Positions 10,697-21,280 are shown, counted from the stretch's first letter. The stretch: 64,000 nt of DNA from Doryteuthis pealeii (GCA_023376005.1 CM042157.1:66480594-66544593), one strand, 5' to 3'. A program made the numbers and translations. Notes: generated by a model not told the origin, from the sequence alone.

Positions 10697-11240
10697 TATG
10701 AGAGTGAATCAAAAAGTAATGACATTTTCTTTATTTCATGTGAAGTTTTTTTATAAAACTAAGGCCTACATTCAGACCTTAATGAGGCTCAGAGCAAGAA
10801 TCCGACAAGTAAGACCCAATTTACCAATCGACAATGTCATCCTTCTGTATGACAATGCTCAATCACACACAAGTATCAGGACAAGGGAGAAAATCGCCTC
10901 ATTTGGGTGGACAACTTTACTGCATCCTCCATACTCATCAGATTTAGAGTCTTCAGATTATTATCTCTTCAGCCACATGAAAGAGGGTTTGAGAGGCAAA
11001 CATTATTCGTGATGAGGAAGTGAAATCTGTAGTGAAGAAGTGGCTCAAAGAATAGTCAACAGAATACATGCTCTCATTCGAAGGTGGAACATTGCTTTTA
11101 AGAGAAATGGTGACTATGTGGAGAAGTAGGGATGTAATCCACAGAGGACCAGCTTCATTTTGATGTATTATACATGTTCCTGTGTTGGTAATTATACTTG
11201 TCCTAAACAAAATGGCATTACTTTTTGACTAACCCTAGTA
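10697..11240 (+). mobile_element. Mar-L: internally deleted mariner with both ends
   Basis: TA-flanked, 544 bp. The ends are 32-bp inverted repeats with about 80 percent identity, sharing TCAAAAAGTAATG followed by CATTTT. The empty site is visible at 6780. It is too short for the roughly 1.3 kb of an intact mariner, so it is a deletion derivative. Confidence 0.88.
10770..11128 (+). pseudogene. Mariner transposase, C-terminal part, broken
   Basis: The frame reads VILLYDNAQSHTS then LLHPPYSSDLESSDYYLF, i.e. the second catalytic Asp in the YDNA box and the third in the PPYSxDLxxSDYYLF box of the mariner DD34D core. The first Asp and the DNA-binding N-terminus are missing. The frame is lost after GLRGKHYS, and the C-terminal motif K-W-L-K-E is followed by a stop in another frame. 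Inactive. Confidence 0.85.
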
Positions 11241-11322
11241 TTTTTTCTGTGTAGCATATCCTTATTTTTCCCTTTCTATCTTTATAATAAAAAGAGAATG
11301 GTACATTATTTAGCTGATTGAG

Positions 11323-11610
11323 TACCCATCAGGAATGAATGGAATGAAATGTCATCGGCATAAAATGACCCAATGGGTTGACATGCCATAAAAACCAACC
11401 AACCAACCAACCAAAACCTATCTATGGATTAAATAGAAAGAAAAAAAATGAGTTTAAAAAAAATGTGTTTAAAAAAAAATTGAGTAAAAAAAAAATTATG
11501 AATTACCCATCAAGCATAAATAGAATAAAATGTCTTCAGTATAAAATAACCCAACAAGTGTTGACATTTTGTAAAATCCAACAAACCAAACCAACAAAAC
11601 AAGCCAGCAA
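11323..11610 (+). repeat. Two A-repeat 3' tails in tandem
   Basis: Each ends GGCATAAAATGACCC / AGTATAAAATAACCC, then GTTGACAT, then ATAAAAACCAACCAACC / AAATCCAACAAACC. The first runs to about 11418, the second to about 11610. These are tails only, without the body. Confidence 0.65.
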
Positions 11611-11710
11611 CAACTAATAACTAGTCCCAGTCCTGGTCGTACAACATGATAGCCCTTTCTTGTAGCACATATGATAGACCACAAACAGTACAAAAACTCA
11701 TGGTGGATCT

Positions 11711-11947
11711 TTAACTCTTAGCATCCTGTTGAGAATTTTCTAAGTCCAGAGCCCCATTCCTCTAAGGATTTATTAAAAAATGACTAAAAATGTCCTTTTC
11801 ATTTTAAGTTACCTGTTATTTTCCGTAAATACTGCTAAATATGTTTAATATCACATTTAAACTAAAGGATATCGTTTGGGGTGGATTAGGAAAACAAATG
11901 TGACTTCCGGCGGGTGGAATGAGGTGGTATAGGACGTTAAGAGTTAA
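11711..11947. mobile_element. TTAA-I MITE, copy 1
   Basis: Flanked by TTAA on both sides, with short inverted ends CTCTTAGCATCC and GGACGTTAAGAG. Internal landmarks CTAAGTCCAGAGCCCC, AAGTTACCTGTTATTT and GGTGGAATGAGGTGGTATAGG occur in all three copies. TTAA duplication suits piggyBac or Kolobok; no transposase present. Confidence 0.8.
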
Positions 11948-12460
11948 CCTTACAAAACATCTGCAAAACTCCCAACTTACACATGCAGTGACCCTCAACT
12001 TATTTGCAGATAGAACTCAAATCAAAACATGAATATGAGTATAGCAATTCCATTGGCATCTTAACTTCGGTGAACCGATGCTTTCAGTTTGATTTGACTA
12101 CAATAACATTTTTCAGGTCATTTAATGCTGAATCAAGTCATTTTGATAAACACATGACTCAGGTTGCTAACAGTACCTGCTGTTGCTTAAGTGGTCACTC
12201 TATTAAGTATTGAATGGCCTCATCCTGCTTAACATTGGTGATCTAATGGAAACTGATGCTTTCAACATGACTTGACCATAATTAGAAGTTTGTGTTTTTA
12301 ATCTCTAATTTGTGAAAATTACAACATAACATTATTTGAAATACACATATTCACCTTCTGCGGATACTGATATCAGTTGATGTGTATGCATGTGATTTTC
12401 AGTCACTGCAGTATGAATATGCACTTTTCAAACTTTTTGAACATTTTAGAAAAAAACAAG

Positions 12461-12662
12461 CCAGTGCAAGCCAAGATAGAAGATACAGAATAAGCTAATT
12501 AGCTAAGAAGCTAAGTATACATCTTGATTTAAAGTAGTAAAGTGTTGTTATTGGTATTTCTTGGAATTTTTGAGATGAGGCTTGATAATTAGTATTATTT
12601 GGATTATTTGGACTATTGTTCTCATCTTCATTGTTATCTGTACAATGTTTCGGCTGATATAC
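12461..12662. repeat. First copy of a near-identical 200-bp local duplication
   Basis: Begins GCCAGTGCAAGCCAAGATAG and continues to CGGCTGATAT. The block is repeated at 13141..13342 with only a few differences, so it is recent. It ends just at the GAAA side of the hammerhead-like motif. Confidence 0.8.
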
Positions 12663-12834
12663 CTAAACTTTTATAAAATTTAATTTTATCATCAAATGTT
12701 TTGTGCCAAAGTTCTGCAACTACCAACTGGAAATTTTAGGGTTTTTAAAAAAATTTTTTTTTAGCAGAAACAGATATGATTTTTTCAATTTAAAAAAAAA
12801 ATTACGTTTAAATCTAATTTTTAATGTTACATAA

Positions 12835-13200
12835 TTGATAGGTAGCCTATCAATTATATACGATAGTGTAGTTAAATCAAACTAATGGTTTTGTAGAAAA
12901 ACACAGGAATTTGATTGACAGATTCTGATCTTTGTTTGACCTCTTCTCTGATTGGACAAGCCAACATGAGAAAGTTTAGAGAAATCAGATTCGGCTGGGT
13001 GACTGGATGAGTTAGATGTACGATGGTGTCTCTCATCCAGAAAGCCATTTCTCATGCGTGTTTGAGTTGACCTGAGTTTTATAAAAATATGAGCTCTAAG
13101 TAAAACAACAGTCTTGTGTTCGTTAACCAAGACCAGAAAGCCAGTGCAAGCCAAGATAGAAAATACAGAATAAGCTAATTAGCTAAGAGCTAAGTATACA
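12835..13200 (+). mobile_element. LTR-D copy
   Basis: Starts TGTTACATAATTGATAGG with its own version of the leading palindrome (TTGATAGGTAGCCTATCAA), has CAGTCTTGTGTTCGTTAACC in the R/U5 region (about 13110) and ends near TAAGTATACA. Target duplication not clear. Overlaps the start of the duplicated block at 13141. Confidence 0.55.
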
Positions 13201-13342
13201 TCTTGATTTAAAGTAGTAAAGTGTTGTTATTGGTATTTCTTGGAATTTTTGAGATGAGGCTTGATAATTAGTATTATTTGGCTTATTTGGACTATTGTTC
13301 TCATCTTCATTGTTATCTGTACAACATTTCGGCTGATATGCC
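13141..13342. repeat. Second copy of the 200-bp local duplication
   Basis: Near-identical to 12461..12662. Beyond it this copy continues into the full PLE-like block (13343..13490) that the first copy lacks. Confidence 0.8.
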
Positions 13343-13357
13343 CCCGGCCTTCTTCAG
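13327..13357 (-). ncRNA. Hammerhead-like core (CTGAAGA...GAAA)
   Basis: On the minus strand CTGAAGA is followed by a GGCC / GGCT-type stem with an 11-base loop and then GAAA, matching the conserved CUGANGA and GAAA boxes of hammerhead ribozymes. An extra A between CTGAAGA and the stem is atypical. Such motifs are known in Penelope-like elements; activity is not shown. Confidence 0.4.
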
Positions 13358-13594
13358 GTATTTCTTGTTGGACTCTGGTACTTTCTTGGACTTAGAAACC
13401 TTCTTTTCAGACTCAGGAACCTTCTATTCGAACTCAGGAACCTTCTTGTCGTAATCGGGCACCTTCTTGGCGTAATCGGAAACCATCACGTTGTTATTAT
13501 TGGGTGAGCCTCAAAAGTTAATCAGTAACCATCCTTGAGACTAATAGATGATATTACAGAAACCTATGAGATATACTAACAGGTTTTATCTAAT

Positions 13595-13775
13595 CAGCTA
13601 GCTTGGATGCCTAGGTAGGTATTTACTCAAGGTATTTACCCAACCTATTCAACACAGGTGGGATTTGACACAAGGTCACAAGTATGGGGTATCCAGTGAG
13701 GATCGAGCTCACTATTCTGTTAGTAATGGATCTGTGAGATTAGCTTGCTAACCCTTACACCATGATGGGACACTC
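13595..13775 (-). repeat. SINE-4 copy 1
   Basis: Reversed body (CTAGGTAGGTATTTACTCAAGG, TTTACCCAACC) and reversed tRNA-like head (TCCAGTGAGGATCGAGCTC, i.e. B box GAGCTCGATCCTCAC, and CTAACCCTTACACCATGATGG). Confidence 0.7.
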
Positions 13776-13911
13776 TTATGAATACCTAGGTATATGAATT
13801 AACTGCTGTAAAAAAATCAAAGAACATAACTGTTATATCCAAAGATGTTGGAATAACAAAATATAACAAAAACAGTTAAATATGTTTAACATATAATAAT
13901 ATTGGTTTTAA

Positions 13912-14100
13912 TTATAGCTTGAATGCCTAGGTAGGTATTTACTCAAGGTATTTACCCAACCTCTTTGCAATGGGTAGGATGTGACTCAAGGTTGCAAGTA
14001 GGGGCATCCAGTGAGGATCAAGTTTACTATTCAGTCATAATAGGTCTATGAAACTAATTTGTTAACCATTACACCATGATGGGACAACCTTATAAATACC
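13912..14100 (-). repeat. SINE-4 copy 2
   Basis: Same structure as 13595..13775, 315 bases downstream and in the same orientation. The flanks (CCTAGGTATATGAATTA) also match, so this looks like a diverged tandem duplication of SINE plus flank. Confidence 0.7.
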
Positions 14101-14342
14101 TAGGTATATGAATTAGCTTTTGTAGAAAAATTCAAAGAACATTGTAGATCCATAACAATATAAAGAAATCGATAATTTTGATCTTTTTGTTCTCCTGGCC
14201 TTCTGCCCTAATTTATGCTATGTTTTAGCGAACTGGTGTCTGGCCAAATTCCAGCCCAACTTAGTTATTTTTCGAGTCATGTTTTTGTCACTTTTTTTTT
14301 TTGTCAAATTAATTTAGATATTTTACCCCCACCCCCTGAATT

Positions 14343-14690
14343 TTTTTTCACAAGTCAATTGCAACGATGGCAAAACTACATGAATTGCACTTCGAATTGC
14401 TTCCGCACCCTCCCTATTCTCCAGATCTATCCCCCAGCGACTAATGGCTGATTGCAGACCTCAAAAGAATGCTCCAGGGAAAGAGATTTGGCTCCAATGA
14501 AGAAGTTATATCAGAAACTGAGGCGTATTTTGAGACCAAAGACAAATCGTTCTACAAAAAAGACATCGAATTGTTAGAGAAGTATTGGGATCAGTGTATC
14601 ACTTTAGAAGGAGACTATGTTCATCAATAAAATCAAATTTTACCTAAAAGTTATGTTATTAGTTAGGCCCAGGACTTATTGAGTGGTTTA
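14343..14690 (+). pseudogene. Mar-M: mariner transposase C-terminus and 3' end
   Basis: In two frames the text reads MAKLHELHFELLPHPPYSPD, then SD (stop) WLIADLKRMLQGKRFGSNEE, then FYKKDIELLEKYWDQC and ITLEGDYVHQ (stop). This is the mariner C-terminus with the third catalytic Asp in PPYSPDLxPSD. A TAA/TGG frame break lies at the SDYWLF box. The 5' two thirds are absent. Confidence 0.88.
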
Positions 14691-14748
14691 GTAAGCCAAT
14701 ATATACAGTATTATTAGGAGAGTGCTCGATATCTGTAATAGAGCAATA

Positions 14749-14766
14749 TTAATAATAATAATAATG

Positions 14767-14799
<33 letters not shown>
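14749..14799. repeat. AAT (TAA) microsatellite
   Basis: About 17 AAT units, one changed to GAT. It abuts the 5' truncation point of the LINE that follows. Confidence 0.95.
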
Positions 14800-15575
14800 T
14801 GCACATCAAAAGACTTGGACATGGTTAAGAAAGGGAAACCTCAAAAGAGAAACCGAATCACTTATAATTGCTGCACAAAATAATGCCATAAGGACAAACT
14901 ACATCAAAGCAAAAATTGATAAGACCCAACAAAATAGTAAATGTAGACTTTGCGGTAATAGAGATGAGACTGTTAACCATATACTCTGCGAATGTAGCAA
15001 ACTAGCACAACGAGAATACAAAACTAGACACGACTGGGTTGGGAAGGTGATCCACTGGGAATTATGCAAGAAATTAAATTTTGACCACACAACAAAATGG
15101 TATATGCATAAACCAGAATCTGTTCTTGAGAACGAAACGCACAAAATTCTCTGGGACTTTGAAATTAAAACGGAGCAAGAAGACCAGACCTAGTGTGATT
15201 AACAAAAAAGAAAGAACTTGTCAACTGGTGGATTTTGCAGTGCCAGCGGATCACAGGGTGAAGTTAAAGGAAAATGAAAAAATTGACAAATATCTGGACC
15301 TTGCCAGAGAACTGAAAAAGTTATGGAATATGAAAGTGAAAGTTATACCAATTGTAGTTGGTGCACTTGGAACAGTCCCAAAAGCATTAGAAAAGGGTTT
15401 GGAAAGTTTGGATCTCAGAGGAAGGATTGAAACCATTCAGAACACTGCACTGCTGCAATCTGCCAGAATACTCAGAAGAGTCCTGGAGACCTGAGGAGAC
15501 TTGCTGTCACTCAGACTCCAGTGAAAGACCATCAGCTAACACTGATGTGAAAACTCAAAAGGAGTAAATAATAAT
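14800..15575 (+). pseudogene. 5'-truncated non-LTR retrotransposon with restriction-like endonuclease
   Basis: Translation from 14828 gives a CCHC finger (C-x2-C-x8-H-x4-C at about 14942..14994), then HWELCKKLNFDHTTKWYMHK, ILWDF, then after frame breaks near 15177..15200 the RRPDL motif and LVDFAVPAD, followed by KIDKYLDLARELKKLW and a tail ending SARILRRVLET. A CCHC finger followed by a PD...D nuclease core is the C-terminal arrangement of R2/R4-type LINEs. At least two frameshifts make it dead. The 3' end runs straight into GGAGTAAATAATAATAATTT, so the copy sits between TAA repeats, as known for Dong/R4-type elements. The clade is an inference. Confidence 0.75.
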
Positions 15576-15799
15576 AATTTCAAAATTTTCACTTCCTGAA
15601 GATTGCTCCATTTAATCAAGCAAGTTTAAGGAGCCTGAAACTAATATGGTAGCAGATTAGTTTCCATACAAATAAATATATACCAAAAATATATATTTAT
15701 AAATTTATAAGTATATATATAGTATATAAACATGACTTGGAAAATATCTAAGTTGGGCCGGAAACTCACCTGAGGCCGGCTTGCTAAAACATAATGTAG

Positions 15800-16285
15800 A
15801 CTAGAAGTGGCTACCCGGTGTCGCCTGGGTAGAGGGGCGATTTTTAAAAAGTTAGTCTTGCAGATCCATTATTACTTATTGTGAGTGAGATCCTCGCTGG
15901 TTGCCCCATAAAAATCCCCATGGAAATATTTAACAATATAGTAAGAAAATTCCATTCAATGATTTACAATTTAAAAAAAAAATATAAATGATGCAATTAA
16001 TTCAATCAACCAATATTATATTTCAAAGCAAAAAAAAAACATACAAAAAAAAAAGATAAACAAAATAACATGCAAATGACTTTCCCTTCTGTTACTTTTC
16101 AAATTTGAATTTTTAAATATCTTCCCAAATATAAATCAAATCTTCATTATTTTGGCTCAAAAACCAAGCGCTGGTGATATCTAATGTGTAAATATATTTA
16201 CTTTGTCATTAATTGTTTTATTTTTAAGTTTCCTCCGGATATACAGATACACACAATTGCCCTTTATATATGTATAGATAGATTA
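15800..16285. repeat. Dispersed repeat, second copy of 7279..7714
   Basis: Same ordered landmarks (GTCGCCTGGGT, GATCCATTATTACT, CAAAAACCAAGC, CCCTTTATATATGTATAGAT). Confidence 0.65.
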
Positions 16286-16467
16286 GGGCAACAAAAGATC
16301 AAAATTATCAATTTCTTTATATTGTTATAGATCTTTGAAAGGAGGCAGTGATGACAAAAGATCAAAATACCCCCAAAATCAATAAGATATGGTAGATTGA
16401 TATTTAGCCAATTTCAAGCAGATATTTTCTGATAATACTAGATGCTGTAGTAAACCCAGTAAACTAA

Positions 16468-16793
16468 CACACTGAGTCACCAGCTTCTAGCACATATATG
16501 ATAAAAATGGTTGGGGTTTGTCATAAGGGCAAAAGGATTGTGGCAATTATATAGGTGCTAGGGCTTGATGTAACCAGCCGATTGATCGGAGGTGGCCTCT
16601 CTGACCATCTATCTAGCCTAAGTAAGGGCCAAAGTGGAATGTTGCATGTAATGAACTGCTCAGACACAAGGATTCCATCTTTAAGCATCATGTGTCGCCA
16701 CCTATGACCAACAGGTGGCCTCATTCAGGATATTTTACCCCTCTGCAGAAGTGCAGTTGGTTTATTCAACCGCCCAAGCTGATAGGGTGGGTT
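16468..16793 (-). repeat. A-repeat, 5' half
   Basis: From CTTCTAGCACATATATGAT through ACCAGCCGATTGATCGG to the GCCCAAGCTGATAGGGTGG end. Contains a 67-codon minus frame homologous to that at 2065..2340. Confidence 0.8.
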
Positions 16794-16934
16794 GTCATCT
16801 GTTGAAAACAACATAGTTGAAACTTTGCTTTAAGATGATAACACAAACTTCATGATATATCTGTGGAAGTTAATCTTCTGAAGTCCATGAAAACATCCAC
16901 GAGAAGTTGGGATATTGGCAAGTGTCATTTCATT

Positions 16935-16937
<3 letters not shown>

Positions 16938-17012
<75 letters not shown>
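16938..17012. repeat. CT then TA microsatellite
   Basis: About 21 CT units followed by TA units. Confidence 0.95.
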
Positions 17013-17017
17013 GATGT

Positions 17018-17260
17018 CAGGTATCCAAAACTTGTCAGTAAGGGATGATTCTATATGTGATTTCTAAGACACACTGTATTATTATTGCATGATCCAGTAT
17101 GTATAAATACAGTGAATCTTTAAATCACTAAAAAGTGCTCAATTTATAATAAACTTTTTAGATTATGTACAGAGCAATATTTATCTTTGAAAGGAAGAAA
17201 AAACTCAACGCCATTATTCCATAATAAATTTATTTTGACCAAAATTGGGGCCTTATATAT
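17018..17260. repeat. Second copy of the 2884..3140 block
   Basis: Shares AAGGGATGATTCTAT, a reduced CTCAATTTATAATAA and the left fold-back arm (CTTTGAAAGGAAGAAAA...TTATTCCATAATA), but the right arm is missing and a TA run follows. Confidence 0.6.
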
Positions 17261-17302
17261 ATATATATTGGGGCTTTATATATATATATATATATATATA
17301 TG

Positions 17303-17415
17303 TAATATGAAAAATTGAAAAACATACAAGTTCATAAACATTACTTGTTTATGAACTTGTGTGTTTTTTCAATTTTTCATAATAATATCACATACTGTTG
17401 GATTCACTTCCACCT

Positions 17416-17448
<33 letters not shown>
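17303..17448. repeat. Short palindrome with TA runs
   Basis: ATGAAAAATTGAAAAA-ACA-CAAGTTCATAAAC (17307..17339) is inverted as GTTTATGAACTTGTGTG...TTCAATTTTTCAT (17346..17380). TA runs at 17256..17301 and 17421..17448 flank it. Confidence 0.65.
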
Positions 17449-17794
17449 GCCTGGCTAGAAGAAGTTGCTAAGTCTAGCCACAGTGAAGAGAAGTCAAACG
17501 TCAAAACACGTGTGTCTGTGGATGACTATTATATGCTCCCAAAACCCGGTAGAGCTCTCTAGAAGGTACTTTAACTGATTTTAACCATTAGCGTAAAACA
17601 AGGCTTGTTTGTTATTTACAGATTTGAGCTCTCTAATGATCATAACATATATACTGATGTATGTAAAAAATGTTGTTCTGGTTCCAACGGGAGAAAATTT
17701 AATATTTTATAAAAAAGAAGAAGGTCCGCAAAATGTATTATGTTCTCAGAAAATTAAAAAAAAAATTATTTTTATCTTAAATATGCGACACATG

Positions 17795-17818
17795 TTTCTG
17801 ATCTGTTGTCTTCTTCAG
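17795..17818 (-). ncRNA. Hammerhead-like core in PLE-like sequence
   Basis: Minus strand: CTGAAGA, 13 bases, then GAAA, followed by CATGTGTCGCA. The spacer is short and stem II is weak (GAC/ATC), so this is a remnant at best. The surrounding 17450..17960 holds a 114-codon ORF with no recognisable domain that I regard as chance. Confidence 0.3.
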
Positions 17819-18017
17819 GCATTGAGTAATTATTTTGGCAGAATATGTCCGATATTTGATAGGTTGTGTGTGTTTCTGCAACTTTTCTGTTATGCTGATG
17901 TATGTATTCATCAGTTAAAACTCTTCTTATTACTGGCAGCTGAAGACGGCTGAGGGGTTAAGGAATCGGACTTCAATAGACTCAATGAAGGTAATTATGC
18001 ACTTGTGTACCAATGAG

Positions 18018-18110
18018 TTGGTTGTTTGATTGATTGTTTGATTTAATGGCATATCAACTCTTGTGGGTTATTTAATGCCAAATCTTGTTTTTTATATAAT
18101 ATATATATGA
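18018..18110 (-). repeat. A-repeat tail fragment
   Basis: GGTTGTTTGATTGATTG, then ATGGCATATCAACTC and GGGTTATTTAATGCC match the reversed 3' tail. Confidence 0.6.
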
Positions 18111-18115
18111 TTTGT

Positions 18116-18356
18116 TTAATCCATTATCTACCAGAGCGCTCCAAACCACCCAACGATCAAAATGCTGGACTGTCCGAAAACGCCCGAGATCGTCAGCTCT
18201 TAAAAAATGGTTTAGACCGAAAGCCCATGAAGTTGGAATTTCCGAATGATTGTTTGTTTACATCTGGGACATTGTAAGCATCTAATGGCAGCTGACTTTG
18301 CTATTTAGTGCTGTACAAATAGCTATTGAGGATGGCAGTGGTAGATAAAGGGTTAA
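18116..18356. mobile_element. TTAA-flanked MITE
   Basis: Ends TTAATCCATTATCTACCA and TGGTAGATAAAGGGTTAA are inverted and bounded by TTAA. 241 bp, with no coding content. Confidence 0.7.
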
Positions 18357-18455
18357 GAAATAATTTCCAACAACTTCATGTGTATTAATAAATTGGTAGA
18401 AATAATTTTCATTAACTTCATGTGTATTAATAAATACTGGTGGTTGTAAAGAAAT

Positions 18456-18668
18456 CTGAGGTAGGGGTTATCGTCCTTGTCTACGAGCCTCGCTATCAAA
18501 CCAACCAATCACGAGCCAGCATACTTTGGCGGCAAAGCCAAAGAGGCAAATTCTTCCTCTTTCTGATTGACCAGCGCTGGAGTCGGACGACAAATAAAGG
18601 CGTCTCTTATATCCATCAGTGCGAGCAGATAGCCGTAGTTAAGGGGCTCCGATAATACCCTACCTCAG
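18456..18668. mobile_element. GC-rich terminal-inverted-repeat element
   Basis: CTGAGGTAGGG at the left and CCCTACCTCAG at the right, with the inversion extending inward (TTATCG / CGATAA). 213 bp, clearly richer in G and C than its surroundings. Confidence 0.6.
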
Positions 18669-18834
18669 GATCTCAGATAAGTGGACTATTATTCTATATT
18701 ACATTTCCGCAGACAAACCAAAGTTTGCAACTATTTGTTATGTACACACGTAATACATGTCTATTCCAATTCTAAGTTTGTGTTTGTGTTTTTATCTTTA
18801 ACTCTAACTTGTCTGTCACCACTCGTGGTCTGAA

Positions 18835-19175
18835 TCACCACATGGTTGACCCTAAGCCACTGCCTTCTAGCACCTAAAAAGAGGTGGGTGTTTGCTATAA
18901 GAGCAATTTGAAGAATATGGTCAGGACAATCATATAGTTGCTTGGTTTGACATGAACAGCAGATTGATTGGATGGGGCCTCTCAGAGTAAGGGCCAAAGT
19001 AGAGTGTTGCATGCCATGGGACATTTTAGTACCCAGATCACAGACTACTCAGCCACCACAATCCTGTCCTCAGGCATTACAGGTTGCCAACCATGGCCAA
19101 CAAGTGGCCTCATCAGGGTGTCTTACCTCTGCTGAGGTGCAGTCACTGTATTTTATAGCCCCAGCCAACAGGGTG
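18835..19175 (-). repeat. A-repeat, partial
   Basis: Begins inside the repeat at GCCACTGCCTTCTAGCACC and ends CCCCAGCCAACAGGGTG; internal deletions are present. Confidence 0.75.
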
Positions 19176-19266
19176 AATACCAATAAGACAAATGAATCAA
19201 TTTTAATGATGACTACATGGAAAAGTAGCATAGTAGTACTGGTAAAATACACACAGTATTTTATTT

Positions 19267-19800
19267 GTACTAGCAAGAATATGCGCCCTCTGGGCATAAG
19301 TATTTAAGTTTTAATGTAAGGAAATATATTGAATTAGAAAGACTGACAAAACTTATTTTATACACTTATTTTCATTATATTTTAATTGGTCTCTATATAA
19401 AATCATTCATAGGATTGATTTTAATACATTGGAGAATAAAACAATAATATCAGAGATCAATAACACAAAGTGATTATCTATTAAACACGGTTTTATCAAA
19501 ATCAGTATGCAAATTAACCACACCATATATTATATCAACCTTTATTTCTTAGTGATATATAAGACATATTCCAGGATTTTAAGTGTACTAATAACATAGG
19601 CTGTTTTGAGGCAAATCTAACTCAAACATTCAGAGAATATTAATAAATAAGATTTATTCTATTCTATGTATTATTCAATGATTTTGTCTATACATTAAAT
19701 ACTCATTGATAAACTTAGGCAATTCTTGAGGGTATAATGAAGTAGTGACATAGTTTCAGTTGAAGACAGACAGACACTGAATCTCCATTATAATAGGATG
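19267..19800 (+). repeat. G-repeat copy
   Basis: Starts TACTAGCAAGAATATGCGCCCTC, shares TTTTAATACATTGGAGAATAAAAC and ACATAGGCTGTTTTGAGGC, and ends AATCTCCATTATAATAGG. Confidence 0.75.
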
Positions 19801-20070
19801 GTAATAAACATGTTAGATAAGTAAATGTTTGTACTTACATTTCTTGTAACTGGCTTCAAACTAAAAAGGGTCTAAATATCAACTGAAATAGTGTTAGACA
19901 TACAAGGGAGAGTTAAAGATTATCCACACTTTCACCATAACATTTCTTTATTATTGTCACATTGCATTCTCTGTGTGTAGTGTAAGGGAAGAGATTTTCA
20001 CAACAAGAAAGTGGACTCGTCCAATGAAACCCATAATGATATGGACTACACAGTCAAGTAATCAAATTTC

Positions 20071-20290
20071 AATAGTAGCTCCCAATCAGGACCACAAGGT
20101 TCCGTGTTTGATACTGGCCCTTGTCAACTCAGCGTATGAGTAGCACAGTAATCTGTGTGGTAAAGTGAGGAGCTGATAGTAGGTGTGATGCTTTGCCTCA
20201 GACGCCAAAACAATCTCCTTGGTCTAGCACTAGTGAAAAGGGGATAGACTCCCTCACCGACTTTAGGCCACCCCAACAACTTTACTTTAC
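20071..20290 (+). repeat. SINE-1 copy with damaged tRNA head
   Basis: ACCACAAGGTTCCGTGTTTGA (B box region), AACTCAGCGTATGAGTAGC, GGAGCTGATAGTAGGTGTG and the end AACAACTTTACTTTAC. The A-box part is deleted. Confidence 0.8.
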
Positions 20291-20926
20291 TGTTATAGAA
20301 ACGCTGTGTGTTTGGACTCTATTTTATTATATATTTTGTACCAAAGGTAATACACCTCTGTTAACCTTTTCTTCCATATTTCAATGTTGTTATTTGATAA
20401 CTCAGAGACAACAGTATGCATATTTATAGTTGGCCCTGTTGTGGTCACATTGTAAGAGCAGTCTCCCTTGTCTGAGGGTTTTGGGTAATCTCCTGTGTCA
20501 GGAGACCTTTTTTTGGTCACGTGACACAGGAACCCCAGAGGAGAACCCTCTTTGCCGAAGCCACTGAACAAGTGTTGTCAACTCTTCCAGCAGACACCTA
20601 TGGTGCATGCCAGACGTCACAGACTCTACTTACAGTAAATAGTTTCCACCTATTTTGCCTCTATTACACTACTATGTATGTTGGGACACTTGTGACATTT
20701 CATAGCCTGGGGAACTTCATTCCCCTACATATGTTATAATAAAAGTTATATAAATGTAACTAACACGTTTGTTGTTTCCCTAACTGAAGTATTCCGCATT
20801 GGGTACTTATCGTTTAAGTAACCTAATGCTTTATAAGAACCAGAGTTAACACTCTGTGAACCTCTTATAACATGATCAAAGTTTGAACCTGATTGTGTCA
20901 TTTTGCTTACTGTCTTTACAATGTAA

Positions 20927-21280
20927 ACATAGCCTCTCTACTATTAGTATGCATCAAGGAAGTGACTCGATTTCTTTGCTGGAAGGAGTGTCAGCCGCTG
21001 AAATTCATTAAAGGCTTTTAGCACAATACAAGGACAGTTCACTACCGTGTAGAAGTGTGTATACAGGGATAGAGAAGTTTAAAAGTGGTCAGACACACGG
21101 GACACACAGAGAAGGAGCAGGACGTCCGTTACCCTCCACCCCTGATGAGAAGATTCAGCAAGCTCGATAGATGGTAATGGTGAATTAGTGAGTTATCATC
21201 GATGGGTAGCTTGTTCTCTGTAGATTAGTTATGGTGCTGCCTATCAAATCATCCATGATGAGCTCAGCTTCCATAAAAAA
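20927..21280 (+). pseudogene. Mariner transposase N-terminus, broken
   Basis: Across frames: CIKEVTRFLCWKE near the start, KSGQTHGTHREGAGRP (the turn before the linker) and ISYGAAYQIIHDEL, the second helix-turn-helix of mariner transposases. Many stops; the catalytic half is missing. The right inverted end follows almost directly. Confidence 0.7.

Larger units (their letters stand above)
10473..11312 (-). repeat. P-repeat, inverted copy interrupted by mariner Mar-L
   Basis: 10473..10698 and 11239..11312 together are the reverse complement of 6700..6993. Examples are ATGTTCGATTGAAACAG near 10597 and TTCTGTGTAGCATATCC near 11245. The two parts are separated exactly by Mar-L. Confidence 0.75.

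Noticed and set aside
17609..17953. 114-codon ORF
   Set aside because: Low-complexity hydrophobic content, lies in PLE-like sequence, no conserved motif.
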